A stretch of 64,000 nt of DNA from positions 1,922,001 through 1,986,000 of the forward strand of contig OZ014423.1 in the NCBI GenBank assembly GCA_963965975.1, in the 5' to 3' direction. The notes under the pieces were generated by a model. The model was not told the origin of the DNA. It was given only the letters and a program-made list of their open reading frames with translations, and searched no databases. Shown here piece by piece: positions 38,385-50,030 of the stretch. The stretch comes from Xestospongia bergquistia. Lineage: Eukaryota > Porifera > Demospongiae > Haplosclerida > Petrosiidae. Both the position numbers and the translations under genes were made by a program. Each line of letters begins with the position of its first letter. The stretch's first letter is position 1.

Positions 38385-38900
38385 CAAACATAAGAACAAA
38401 TGTGTTGTCGAGAATTGCCATAAGTAAAAGAATATCCATCCACATAAATGCTATTAATGTTAACACTATCTCCTATACATTCGGATAGAAATCATCATTA
38501 GAATTAAACTGATAGCCTCTAATTCAACTATATACTGTGGTATAATTAATACCATAGGAAGAAAAGGACATTGAATTACAGCCTGCACCAGATGGCTTAG
38601 GTCGACCACAAACACTGTGATAGAGATTAAGATACATGTGTTGTTGAAGTGTTGAAGGGCAATCTTCCTTGGGATCAGACATGTTGATAAATGCTACACG
38701 CATCCATCCTCCTTCATCATTACAATTATTTCCCTCCATATCACAGTATGCTGTTGAGAAATGTCCATTAGATAATGAACAGTTATAAAACTAAGAATTG
38801 TGCTGACACCAGATAATAAGTGCGGTACAATTAGGAAAGAAGGAGGTATGGTAATTTTTTTATTTGGAAATGATTTCAAGTTCCTAGGGTGCATGGGTAT
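38385..38900 (-). pseudogene. Fragment of fibrinogen-like gene joined to SLC15 fragment
   Basis: 38385-38760 matches the middle of the gene at 34892-36067 (CDMEGNNCNDEGGW to the VDGYSITYG region) with stops and indels. At about 38770 it switches abruptly to a piece of the SLC15-like remnant (LLSGVSTIL..., 38775-38880). It is a deleted copy of the two-gene block. Confidence 0.85.
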
Positions 38901-39333
38901 GCTAAAAAAATTTATTGAAAAATTTGTGCTTTGTTGAGCTGTACATATTAGTAATCAAAACAGCATATGTTTTGAAATTGAAAGATGCTCCATTTTAACA
39001 GTGGCACGTGTGCTTTCTTTGTTTATGTAAGTTAGAATGTCTTCTGCATGTTTGTCATTTTTGTAACTATAGTAAGACTAATAGTAATAACAAAGAGGGT
39101 TTATTTCATATTAGCATTTAAAAATTTATGCTAGTAAAAAACAACAATTATTTAAAAACATGTGTATAAATAAGCAAACAATATACACAAACAGTATACA
39201 ATACATAACAAGGTCCAGCACAATGTACTAAAATATAAAAGACAACAACCACACAGCCATTAGTAATAATTAATAATTATCTTCAAATAATTATAGCCTT
39301 CTAAAAAGTAAAAATTACTTATATGAATTGTAG
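38901..39333. other. 3' flank of the NHR-kinase gene
   Basis: AT-rich, no coding sequence. It probably includes the kinase 3' untranslated region. Confidence 0.5.
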
Positions 39334-40815
39334 TCATAGTTTTTCAAGATCAGTAAGAACTTTAGCCATAGTTGGACGTTTTTGACTCTCAGAAGCAATA
39401 CACCTTTGAACAAAAGATTTCAAAGCTGGGCACTTGATAGTATCGGATTGAGTCATTTTTTCACTTGTTTTTGGAGCAGGAGGTTTACAGAGGGCCATTT
39501 CCATAAGTAGCACACCAAAACTAAAGACATCCATTGCTGGAGAATGCTTATCAGGAAACTGTGCTTCTGGTGCGGAGTAAAAAGGATTACCAGGAGCAAC
39601 ACTATAAGGTGAAATGTTCTGAACAAGATTAGCAGAGGCAAAATCAGAGAGCTTAGCTTTCCACTGTCCACTACCAGATGGTTCAAGGAGAATATTTGGA
39701 CTACTAACATCACGATGAAGGATGGGATCAGGCTGCCACAAGTGAAGGTAGTTTAGAGCAGCAGCTATGTCTTGAGCAATCTGGATGATTTGAGGATGAG
39801 TTAATGGAGATTTCTCTAGTTCTTTATGTAAACTGGTAGGCATTAATTCTGATAGGATGATTGGGGTACCCTCTTGAGTGGCTCCTATAAATTGGAGAAG
39901 ATTAGGATGACGTAACCGAGCAGCAATTTCCATCTCTTGATTGAAAAGCGAAATGTTATAATGTGAGAGGATAACTTGATGAAGAGTTTTAGCAGCAACT
40001 CTTAGGCCACGAAATCTAGCAACCTTGACTTCTCCCCAACTCCCTTTCCCAAGGACTTCCTCTGTCATCTCTATCTCTTCCCTCTTCACTATCCAGTCAC
40101 ATAGTCCAGGTAAAGAGGTTTCTTCAACTCTTATTACTATAAGACAATTTGGAATAAAAACATCAAAAGAAAATTGAGATAGTACCTGCTCTAGTTATCT
40201 TGATTGCTTTACAGTTTGCATAAAGATCAGTTACTATATAAACATCATAACCAGGTTTATAAACATCTGTTGTAGCAGTGCCTTGTGACTTTCCATTTAA
40301 GAAATAAGTCAAGACTCCTAATGGAGTTATCTGGAGCCCTATGCGATCCCCTACTCTTAATTCATCTAGATTTCTTTTACCATAAAATACCTCATTATTA
40401 GTGATATGATCATAAAGTATACTACTACACCACACACAGTGATCAGAAGCTTCTGGTGAATAGCGTGGTATATTTTTTTTGTCTAACTTCTCTGAACTCT
40501 TATGTATCATAATACCTAGCTTTAGATTCCCTGACCATGAGGTACCATATGAAGTGAGTTCTACTTCGAATTCTGTCAGTCCTTTTGCAGGACAATCTGA
40601 ATAAAACACACCTTTCCCATACTCTAACTCTGGATCTTTTTTTGTAGCTTTCATGCCATCTTCTGATATACATATTTGATCAGAGTGATATTGTCTGTAG
40701 GGAGAAAACTACATGATTTACAGCCAGATTACGAAATCTTACCTTACTTATGAAACCCAAATTCAACTGAAGGAGGTAAAATATATCCATCCTTTTGTTT
40801 GAATGCTCGAGACAT
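39334..40815 (-). CDS. Neuralized-repeat (NHR) domain fused to TKL-like protein kinase
   Basis: Three exons: 40748-40815, 40186-40694, 39334-40136, phases matching, 459 residues from ATG 40815 (MSRAFKQK). Residues about 18-190 resemble a Neuralized homology repeat: FHKQYHSDQICIS, a GVFYSDCP strand, SWSGNLKLGI, a GDRIGLQI...LTYFLNG segment, and IVTDLYANCKAIKI at the end. Residues about 205-455 form a protein kinase: glycine loop LGKGSWGEV, lysine in VAAKTL, catalytic loop HRDVSSPNILL, SAPE and DVFSFGVLLME. The activation segment begins DFA instead of DFG, so metal binding may be altered, but the other catalytic residues are present. NHR domains bind partner proteins or lipids, so a signalling kinase with an N-terminal docking domain is likely. 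The gene sits intact between decayed fibrinogen/SLC15 blocks. Confidence 0.88.
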
Positions 40816-41389
40816 TCCCCTAATATGATTATAAAATAGGGAAGAGAATACGCCCCTGCATTGAGATTTCAGCGACCAATCAGATTTCACTACCAGGTAG
40901 AGCGCGTAGAGCTAGCTAGAGGTGGTACGTACCGTATCGGAACCTCTACGCACTTCCGGTCATTCCTTGCTTATTGCACTGTAGTAACGGGGAAATGCAC
41001 AATGATTAATGAAATAATAAATCTAACATTACTATCTCTTTCGCTGCCAATTGAATTATTGAAGTGTAAAGCTAGCTTCAAGTTTTCAAAAGTATGAGTG
41101 TTTCTGAGAACTTTCAACTGGACTTACCATAATGTGAAAAGACCTACTGCAAAGAAATTGACTTAAACCATTGTAGTGAAGTTATATTTATTAATTATCT
41201 TTAAGTTAAAATATTTTAGCACTAATGCTGCTATAAGAAGCAAGAGTCCTTGAAGTAAGCAAGAGTCCTTGAAGTGTCAATTAACAGTTAATAAAACAAT
41301 TAAAATAACTACACATTAACTTTTGCAAACATTTTATAGTGCTTTTTAAACAAAAACATACAGACAAGGTATGCTGACTAGCACAAAGT
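40816..41389. other. Intergenic upstream of NHR-kinase
   Basis: It contains the kinase promoter side (a locally higher-GC stretch near 40850-40960) and the end of the third fibrinogen-like copy. No further gene seen. Confidence 0.5.
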
Positions 41390-42040
41390 CTTACTTCAAT
41401 ATCACTGTTTGTAGTCACTCCAAGAGAACCATGGCAAGTTAGGATTAGTACGACAAGACACTTCATCACTGATGCATTGTTCACCATCCCACAGTGGATC
41501 ATCAGCATAGAGAACTCCAGTCCAGCCTTGATCAACTGGAAGAGCAGACTCACAATAATAATCATTAACGACAAAAGCAGGTGGACTGTACGTCTCGTTT
41601 GTTTATCTTTGATTACAGGGGCATGAATCAGAAAAAATACCAAATTGTAAGTGTTGTTCAAGGACACAAACATAAAACCAAATGTGATGTTGTTGAGGAT
41701 TACCATAAGTAATTGAGTATCCATCCACATTAATGTCAGTACTACCTACTACATTAGGATAGAAAGAATTATTAGAATTAAACTGATAGCCTCTAATTTG
41801 ATCATATACTGTCATATAATTAATACCATAGGAAGTAAAGGACATTGATTTACAGCCTGCACCAGATGGCTTAGGTCGACCACCAACACTGTGATTGAGA
41901 TTAGGATACATGTGTTGTTGAAGTGCTGAAGGGCAATCTTCCTTGGGATCAGACATGCTGATAAAGGCCACATGCATCCATCCTCCTTTATCATTACAAT
42001 TATTTCCCTCCATATCACAGTATGCTATTAAGAAACGTCT
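41390..42040 (-). pseudogene. Truncated fibrinogen-like gene copy
   Basis: Matches residues from CDMEGNNC to near the C-terminus of the protein at 34892-36067. It lacks the signal peptide and N-terminal third, loses the cysteine in HSVCGRP (here HSVGGRP), and changes frame near 41605 (after SCPCNQ). A piece encoding LGVTTNSDIEVRLC survives at 41390-41430. Confidence 0.88.
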
Positions 42041-42179
42041 ATTAGATATGGACAGTTTATAAAAACATTTTCAAAAATACACTCTGACTTAATATAGATG
42101 TTATCTCAATATTTATCATAAATGTCCATTGATGATAATAGTTCCAAGTTCAATACATTACAGATCCAAAATGTCTTCA

Positions 42180-42740
42180 ATATGAATTATCTGACTCATA
42201 TGTTCATGTTCCTCTATCTCCAGTCATCTTTCTATATACTGAGCTAATGATAACTCTTTCATTGATCATGACATCAGATGAGATAACTCATTACGTTGTC
42301 TATATTGGTATTTACGTGCAGCAATAATGACTACAATGATTGAACTGAAGACAAGAACTGTCTTAATAGCATAGTAGTGCCAATAACCACTCCAATAATA
42401 ACTAGCTAAGGTTTCATCTACATATGTAATGCTATATTTCATGAACCATAGCCCTATCAAGAACCCCTGCATAGTATGAGGGGGCTGAACTAGGACAACT
42501 CAAACCCAGCTATAAAAATAAGAATTATGCTGACACCAGATAATAAGTGTGGTATGATTAGGAAAGAAGGTATGGTAAATTTTATATTTGGAAATGACGT
42601 CAAGTTCCCAACTAATTATAGACAAATACTGTTTCCAAGAATCTCATTTATATCACTGTTTACAAGATAACTAATTGTGGTCATTATAACAAGTTGTAGT
42701 AACACAAGTACTAGTCCAATATCCATTCATTTTAACATAG
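42180..42740 (-). pseudogene. SLC15-type transporter remnant, second copy
   Basis: Collinear with 36560-37120. It keeps the MQGFLIGLWFMKY and YYAIKTVLVFSSIIVV membrane segments but has frame breaks and deletions relative to the first copy. Confidence 0.8.
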
Positions 42741-43013
42741 TGTAAAAACCATCATTTGTAATGACAAGCAATTGTTCATACCAATCTACTCTCAAGTTAA
42801 GCTATAGCTAGTATATCCTGGCTGTGTGCTGTGTCAGATTGTTGGTTATCATGATACCAATCCAAGTAGTCAGCTACGAAAAGCCTTTGACATAGTTAGA
42901 AGAATATACCTGGCTGTGCTTGTCCCTCATACATACCAACATTTTCCTTAGTATCCAAGGTTTATTATGCCAATTTGAATTCAAAATACAACTAATAGCA
43001 ACAATATTTAGAA

Positions 43014-43018
<5 letters not shown>

Positions 43019-43049
<31 letters not shown>
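43019..43049. repeat. (TA)n microsatellite
   Basis: About 15 TA units just 3' of the glycosidase-like gene. Confidence 0.95.
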
Positions 43050-43051
<2 letters not shown>

Positions 43052-43075
43052 CAGGCCATTTGATATAGAAATTGT

Positions 43076-44095
43076 CTACTGTCCCCAATCAATAGTTCCA
43101 GTGTTCTCTTTAATGTTAAATTCAACCTTAGTTCCTTTGGCAAACTCTCTCTTCCATATTCCTTCACTGTAAATTGCAGGACCCAGTGGAGTCCCAAGAG
43201 GTTTGTCATACTCAGTGTGCCATATCAAAGGTTCAATGTCATCTCCTGTAGCATTCCAATGACCACAACCAAAGTAAGAATACTTTCCAGCACCTATAAG
43301 AAAAGCTGCCATATAATTGATTAGGTCACCATGACAATCCTCAAAAACAGGAACGTGTGCTTGAATAACTTGACCAACGCTAGCACCTAACATTAGTTCA
43401 GTGATTGAGTCATTGTCTGCTCTAAAGAACTCAATTTGAACAGATTTGACATAAGATTGGTTTGCCACTTTGCCTATAAGTAACTTGTCACTTCCTAAAG
43501 CATTTTGAACTTCTTTAGTTAAATTAAGTAGACCTTCTCCCCATTGCTTCATTTTGTGATCACTTACAGGAGGTTTGAAGTGCTGACCAGTTACACGCTG
43601 TGAAGAATCACAGAAACACCCATCTCCTTTAGCTGCCATTATTGCATTTAAACATGTGTTCAACCACCATTTTCTAACCTCAAGTTTGGACACATCAAAT
43701 ACAAAGTAGCCTTGACCATTCTTGACTCGAGATCCATTTACATCACGCAGTGCCCAGTCAGGATGTTCATCAAATTGTCGTGCCATACGTGTCATCTCAG
43801 GACGATCTTTAAAGGAGTTCATGTAGAAATAAGTGGCCACATTAGGATTGACTTCCTTCACTGCTTTCATGACAGCAACCATACCGTCCTCATCATCAAT
43901 ATTTTTCACATCAAAGGACTGCCATTTTTCGATAGTTACCATCGAAAATTTAGCAATGATCTTCAGGGCTTGTTGAGAATATAGTCCACTGGTGTTAGAT
44001 GAATGAAAGAACACCGGTAAAGTATCCCATGAGAACTCTGGCAGCTTTGCAGAGGAAAACTGCACGATAGTGAGACACAAAACTAGACGAATCAT
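43076..44095 (-). CDS. Secreted glycosidase-like (GHL-type) protein
   Basis: Single exon, about 339 residues from ATG 44095, which gives a clean signal peptide (MIRLVLCLTIVQFSSA). An in-frame ATG at 44134 would add 13 residues. The body looks like a (beta/alpha)8 glycosidase-like fold. It has an early KWQSFDV strand, VATYFYMNSFKDRP, an alternating HPDWALRDVNGSRV, FDVSKLEVRKWW and a GDGCFCDSSQ strand end whose aspartate is a candidate catalytic residue, followed by late GKYSYFGCGHWNATG and a final beta tail. This arrangement (DW..RD.NG.......D.S...VR.WW) is known from uncharacterised putative glycosyl-hydrolase families of bacteria and marine animals. Substrate unknown. Confidence is high for a secreted enzyme-like protein and moderate for the fold. 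Confidence 0.75.
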   Translation of the reverse strand: MIRLVLCLTIVQFSSAKLPEFSWDTLPVFFHSSNTSGLYSQQALKIIAKFSMVTIEKWQSFDVKNIDDEDGMVAVMKAVKEVNPNVATYFYMNSFKDRPEMTRMARQFDEHPDWALRDVNGSRVKNGQGYFVFDVSKLEVRKWWLNTCLNAIMAAKGDGCFCDSSQRVTGQHFKPPVSDHKMKQWGEGLLNLTKEVQNALGSDKLLIGKVANQSYVKSVQIEFFRADNDSITELMLGASVGQVIQAHVPVFEDCHGDLINYMAAFLIGAGKYSYFGCGHWNATGDDIEPLIWHTEYDKPLGTPLGPAIYSEGIWKREFAKGTKVEFNIKENTGTIDWGQ

Positions 44096-44251
44096 TACAG
44101 TTACGGAGGGTGGGGCTACTAATGAATTATTCATATTAAACACCTAAAATTTTGTCATGACATTAATTTCGTTAGCATTATCGACTTCAAACTTTTTCGG
44201 TTATGAATTAAAATATTATACAAATTGTTATAAGGGCAGAGACAAGTTTTA

Positions 44252-47200
44252 TCAGTAATTAAATCTTTGAGGTTTTTTCCCATCACTATTTTTACCAACT
44301 TTATGAGTAACAGACGACATATCAATTCCTTTATTTTTAGTAACATGACGAAAACGACACTTGCTACCAAATACACATCCTGTAGTCCTCCAAAAATAAC
44401 ACTCATCACCATTAACTGGACCAGACCTTAAGAAAAAGACAAATCTATGAAATATATATACTGTAATCATGTTAATGTTGGTGTTGTTTAATTTTTGTGA
44501 AGCTCTTATTTTGTAAAAATTAATACGCAAAAACATTTAATTTATTTAATTCTTGTGCATGGATGAACTAAACCTTATCTACAGCATATATATATATATA
44601 TATTATATAATGTAAATAAATGATATTATTTGACTTCTATTAAAAATAATACTTAGGGCTTGTTTTAAAACTTGTTTTGACAATTGTTACTATTAGAATT
44701 CACTACACTGCCTATGCTAACATACTTAGAAAGATCTTTTTTCTTTCTTGCTGAAGGAGAATATGATGGATTATCAGGATATCGTAGAAGAAGAAAGCAA
44801 CCTCCTACATCTTGATTCTACATGTATATAAATAGTATATGAATAATTCATAAGCCATGTGAACCCTAACTAATGGTTATGGTATCTAACCTGAAGTTGT
44901 TTAAGAGCAAGAGATGCTTCTTGTGGTTTACTGAAAGTGACAAAGGCACAGAATCTATCATGTAAAATATGTATAGCTTCTACAGTACCACATCTATTGA
45001 AGGAGAGATTGATTAACATCTTCAATGTATGTCTAAAGTGTACTTTTTGAAAGCATCAAGTAGCATTCCTTCAGTAATTATTGCTGGATCCACATTACCT
45101 ACCCACAATGTAGGACAAGTACTATAATATGTAAAAATTAAAATAATAGTATTAAATTATCTCTACTTTTGAACAGATAAAGATGCTAGTCTTGGAGGAA
45201 GTCCACTAGATGTAGTAATAATATTTTTTTCAAAATATTCAGTTGGTTCATCATTAACATATTGTTCCATTGAACCAGGCGGGTCCTCTCTTCCTCCATT
45301 ATGTAACTCCTTTCTATCACCATTAGATAACTTGATACCAGGAACTACAATTATAGTATCATTATGACATCTGATTGCAGGGGTACCTTTATTACTGACA
45401 ATAGCATCAACAGCATCTTGTACATTACCACATTTTCTTAATGCTATAATAGATATGGGTTCATCAAAACCCATACTCTGAAATATAAGTGAAAAAGGAG
45501 TGGAGAGTTGACGGACTAGCTCACCACAAGTCTTTTAACTTGTATTTTTTTAAGTTCATCTTTAGCATCTACATAAGTGGGATCAAATTTGAGGGCCTTT
45601 TCAAAGCATTCTTCTGCTTCTTCATATTTCTAAACAATAAACAGTGTATCATTATTGTGATGGTGTTATGTTATACTCACTTTCAATCCTGCTAAGGCTT
45701 TAGCTTTTCTAAAGAATCCCTTTGGCCAATCTGGTTTTAATTTCAATGAATCAGTAGCATCTTGTAAAGCACTAAAAATACATTATATAATATATTACAA
45801 TTATTACAAGGAGAGTACAATCATCATCTCTCAAGGGTTGCTGTACTATAATAGTTTTACCGTTTATAGTCTTCCATGTATTCATAACAAAATGATCTAT
45901 TACCAAAATATCTATAGATACAGGGGAGGATAGGTGTACATATTAAAATTTAATATCTATATGGTATATACCGATGATCAAATGGATATAGTTGGATAGC
46001 TTCACTGAAATGATGTACAGCATCTTGGAACCGTCCTTCTTTAGCTTCATTATTACCTAACACTGTGGGGGAGAGAGAGGGGGGTGAGTGAGGGAAGGAG
46101 GGAGGAGTGAAGCACATAGATCAACAAAAGGAACTAAAAATACCTGCCAATTTACGGCTTTGATCTAAATCATGATCTTTGTCACCATTCTAAGAAACAA
46201 AAATGGGGTCAATGTTACCATAAACTATACATGTAGTAAATACTTATACTGGATATTCAAAATTGTCAAATTGTATCTAAAGAAGCTAGTATCTCTACCT
46301 GTATTGAAGTATGCTTCCCTTTCTTCTCTTTGTTAATATCACTCTGAGTAGATACAGTCACAGATTTGGTTTTAACTTGACTAGTAGGAGCATCACTTGT
46401 GTGTCCATTTCTTGTTGAATAATTCATCTGTGCTTTCTTTGCTAAGCGTGGAGGCAGTTCACATTGGTAAGTATTTCGACCACTATAGGAATTACTACCC
46501 AAATATCTAGGATGTTGTAAAACTTTAGCCATCTCTGGGGGTGGTGGTATGGCAGTCACCACCACTTCTTTTGATATATCAGTTTCTTGTGAGGTCATTT
46601 TAAATTTGTCTTCTTCCACCTTGGGAAGTGGTTTATCAGAGTTCTTTGTTTCAGGGACACTAGCACCAGCACCATTAACACTAGAGGCAGGACTAGAGCT
46701 AGAGGTCGCAGTAGGACTAGTATTAGATTGTTCATTTAGTTTGGCAGTAATGTGAGCAAAAAAGGCACTAGACATGTCCCACTGTAGTAGAAAAATATAA
46801 TAAATCTGATATTGGACCTTTATTTTATATCTGTGCCTATTCTAAAGCTCAAAGCAAACATGGACAGCAACTATGAAGGCTAATATGATTTGTGTCGTTC
46901 CATTTCCTACTTATTTCCCTCAAATACACACCTCATGTTCATCATCAGATGACAAGACATTTTTGCCATTTTCTATGTCCTCTAAGTCTCTCTCCTCTTC
47001 CTCATCATCCACATCCTCATCAACATCCTCCTCAATAACAAATTGTTGCTGAGTAGGAGATACTTTTCTTCCACCATAGACATCTTGAGACTTCTAAAGT
47101 AAGTAAAATGTCATTTGATCACTACTTTAGACATTATAGTTTGTGCTATTACAAGACACCTTATGTTCGTGTGTATATAATACCAACAGTAGTATTATAA

Positions 47201-47668
47201 CATAATACTGACATAAAGAGGTGGGCGGCAGTCGTTACAATCTTAATACAAGTACTTGTACAAACATTGATATCACTTGCTGAAAATATTATCAGAATGC
47301 ACACTCTTACCTGACATTTCTTGCGTTTTTTTGCTTCTTTTTTCTATAGAAAGTGAACAAAAACAGAGTACACATCATCTACAACACAATAATGTTGTCA
47401 TAGAGATAAGTCAGTTATCTACTGCAATGATAGGTCTGTTTATGTTTCTATGAAGATGAACCTTTTTATTTCTCTGTTTTCTTTTTTCATCCTTTTTTCT
47501 CTCTTCTTCTTCAACTTTCAATAATTCATTAGCATGTTGTGAAGCTCTTTCACGAGCCTATACAAACAGAGACAATTACAATAATTATGACGAAAATATA
47601 ACTTAAACTTTGAAGTTCAAATAGCTAATGACTTACCCTTTCACTGACAAAAGATTTCTTTTCAGTTC
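44252..47668 (-). CDS. TPR / RRM / CCCH zinc-finger protein, 5' end unresolved
   Basis: Exons (minus): 47637-47668, 47462-47557, 47311-47343, 46932-47093, 46299-46781, 46144-46189, 45972-46056, 45861-45911, 45681-45771, 45525-45629, 45167-45477, 45044-45121, 44891-44993, 44672-44817, 44252-44426; about 665 residues. From N to C: a lysine/glutamate-rich helix, an acidic stretch, a low-complexity Ser/Thr region, three TPR repeats (KEGRFQDAVHHFSEAI, FCYEYMEDY, YEEAEECFEKAL), a UBA-like helix set (SMGFDEPISIIALRKCG), an RRM (TLWVGNV ... FCAFVTF), and a CCCH finger (C-x8-C-x5-C-x3-H, CYFWRTTGCVFGSKCRFRH). It is probably an RNA-binding scaffold. The first exon was not found. The 47668 acceptor is phase-compatible with J-domain exon 3 upstream. 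The 44672 donor is weak, and a stop just beyond it would give a shorter form. Confidence 0.82.
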
Positions 47669-48731
47669 CTAGACAAAACACAATGGGAGAATGTATTGTC
47701 TAATATACTTGATACCAACATATAAATGCCTAATGTTTTAAGGTTAAAATGAGCTTAAAGAAACAATTGTAAATTAGCTTTTCATCTATAGAAGAGTAGT
47801 GTCCTGATAACCTCTAACCTAGAACCTACTACATAACCTCTAACCTACTACATAACCTCATTAGAGTCTTAATAAAAAAGGTGGCAAGTCCATATAAGGA
47901 TATGCATGTGATCAACTATTTAATATTAATTAAATAATAATGCAATTTTAGACAAAAGCGTCAGTTCTTTTATTCAGCGTCTTGTGTATATAGCGTGATT
48001 CCAATCACATTTTAACACAAACTCACAAGACACTTAATATGTTAGATAGACCTCATGGCAGACTGTGGCATGTACTAAATTCATGTTCACAGTTCATTGA
48101 CTGTTACTACTCTAAATGGTCTCAAAACAATGAATATTATTTATGATATGTTTATTGATTTAAGTAGCATAACTGTTGTGTAATTGTACTATCTCAGCAA
48201 ATGAATAGCATACAAAGTGACCCCATACTATTAGCTAGTCCCACTACATGTTTTTTAATGAAGTAAAGGGCACACTTCCTATCACAATCCCCTTGAAAAC
48301 AGATAAATTTTTTTATACATCATTTAAATATTGCAAATATAGGCAACCCTTTTACCCAATATTGCTAATATAGATGACCCTTTTACCCAATATTGCTAAT
48401 ATAGATGACCCTTTTACCCAATATTGCTAATATAGATGATCCTTTTATACAAGTTCTGTACTTTTTAAGTGCACAGTGTTCTTGAAAGCTTACAAGATAA
48501 AACTAGTTAATATTATGACTTTTAGGTCGATTTATATAGTCGATTGTCATAAGAATATTTAACATACTAACTATAACTAGGCCCATTGAAGTTACTTAAA
48601 ATACCAAAATACTTGACCTTAGAGCATGTTAAAATAGGAATTGATATGAGGCCACCTGTATAAGCAATTATGTGTAATATGATACTCTAATTAAGCTCTC
48701 ATAATTACAGTTAATATGTTTATTAATCCCA
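47669..48731. other. Region between TPR/RRM gene and J-domain gene
   Basis: It should contain the missing first exon of the TPR/RRM gene if that is an independent gene, but I could not fix one. It holds a 31-bp tandem repeat (48327-48449), a short ACCTCTAACCTACTACATA repeat near 47810-47850, and the poly(A) signal of the J-domain gene (AATAAA on the minus strand, 48719-48724). Confidence 0.6.
48327..48449. repeat. 31-bp tandem repeat, four units
   Basis: Four units of AATATTGCTAATATAGATGA followed by CCCTTTTACCC, the first and last slightly diverged. Confidence 0.95.
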
Positions 48732-49528
48732 TTATCTATGCTGATTAGAAGACAAAGTACTGGCACTATTCATACTCAATGGAGCATTCATTGTCATTAT
48801 ACCTATATTGACTGAAGGCTTAGATTTACGTCCACCAGACATGTAACTACGTATCATAAAGTCTTGTAAAACATCAGCATAAGGTCCTTTTTGTGAATCA
48901 TATGGAGAAGATGAATAGTCTACAGAAGAATCATGACGTGAAGATATGAGAATCAATTCATCAGGGTCTGAGTCTGAGTCTTCAGAGAATTTAAATTCAT
49001 CTAGAGAAACAGTAAATTAAAAACAGGATGTAATCGTTTATAATAACTTTCCTCAAAATACAAGTTTACACATCAAACGATTATCTCTCCCACAACCCCT
49101 TACCAGCCAAGATTTCTTCATTCATAGAATATAATTCAGCTAATATCATTTTCATTTTCATTTGATCGCAATCATCGGGATCAATTTGTAAACGAACATA
49201 TGCTTCAACAATTCTTTGGAACCTCTACAATGAGAACAATAACATGACATCTGGTAACCCCACTCACTTTAAGGGCATACTCTCTTCGATGTGGATTTTT
49301 ATCAGGATGATAACGATTGGCTAGTTTACGATAACGTGCACGAGCCAAATAAATGGATGACTCTGTAAATATAAAGTATACAATATCAAATTGATAATAA
49401 AATTATCACAAACATACTGATAGAATTGAAACGTGATCATAACAACAGAGTTAGTCACTTTCCTTTAGTTACCACTTACCATTGGGTACTCCCAATATCT
49501 TATAAGCCTCTTCTTTACTAAGACCCAT
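48732..49528 (-). CDS. J-domain (DnaJ-like) protein
   Basis: Four exons: 49480-49528, 49268-49362, 49104-49224, 48732-49000, giving 177 residues. The N-terminus is a J domain: SKEEAYKILGVPNG (helix I), LARARYRKLANRYHPDKNP with the HPD triad that stimulates Hsp70, then FQRIVEAYVRL. The remainder is an acidic serine stretch (SEDSDSDPDEL) and a polar C-tail without a glycine/phenylalanine region or zinc fingers, so it is a class C J-protein and a co-chaperone of Hsp70. The stop is followed at once by a poly(A) signal on the minus strand (48719-48724). Exon 3 ends in the phase needed to splice into the downstream TPR/RRM exons, so a longer fused isoform cannot be ruled out. Confidence 0.88.
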
Positions 49529-50030
49529 ACTCTTAACTAGTCATTACAATGATAATATACAACGTACAAAGACCAGGAAATGTAAGGAGAGACAAAAAGT
49601 TTAATTTTGCACACAGGGGCGTAATTGAATGATCACGTGGATACACGCTCATTTTGACCACACCCACATTGCTGTCAGCAAAAGTGTTGAGCCACTCCCA
49701 AGTTCAGTGGTCATTAATTTTATTTGCTTCTGTTTGTTTTGTTAATATCTTCAAATGCTTATCATTTTTCAAATTATCCTTTCAGAAATGGACCTCTGTC
49801 ATACGAAGAGAGAGAGTAAAGGTGCATCAATCTTTCAAAATATAACTCTTTAATTCTCATACATATATATATATATATATGTATGTATCTATATATGTAT
49901 CCTTTAGGATTGGTTGGATGTCTCATATTAGATTATTTAGTTCAATAACTGGGTCATGGAGTAACTAAAAATAATGGTATATATTGTAGACCTATATAGT
50001 AGTGTATTTTTGATGCATATTGTGTTACAG
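49529..50030. other. Intergenic upstream of J-domain gene
   Basis: AT-rich with a (TA)n stretch at about 49860-49900. No gene seen. Confidence 0.6.

Noticed and set aside
40861..41097. Plus-strand open frame upstream of the kinase
   Set aside because: It overlaps the kinase promoter side, has no motifs or conserved features, and has low coding likelihood.
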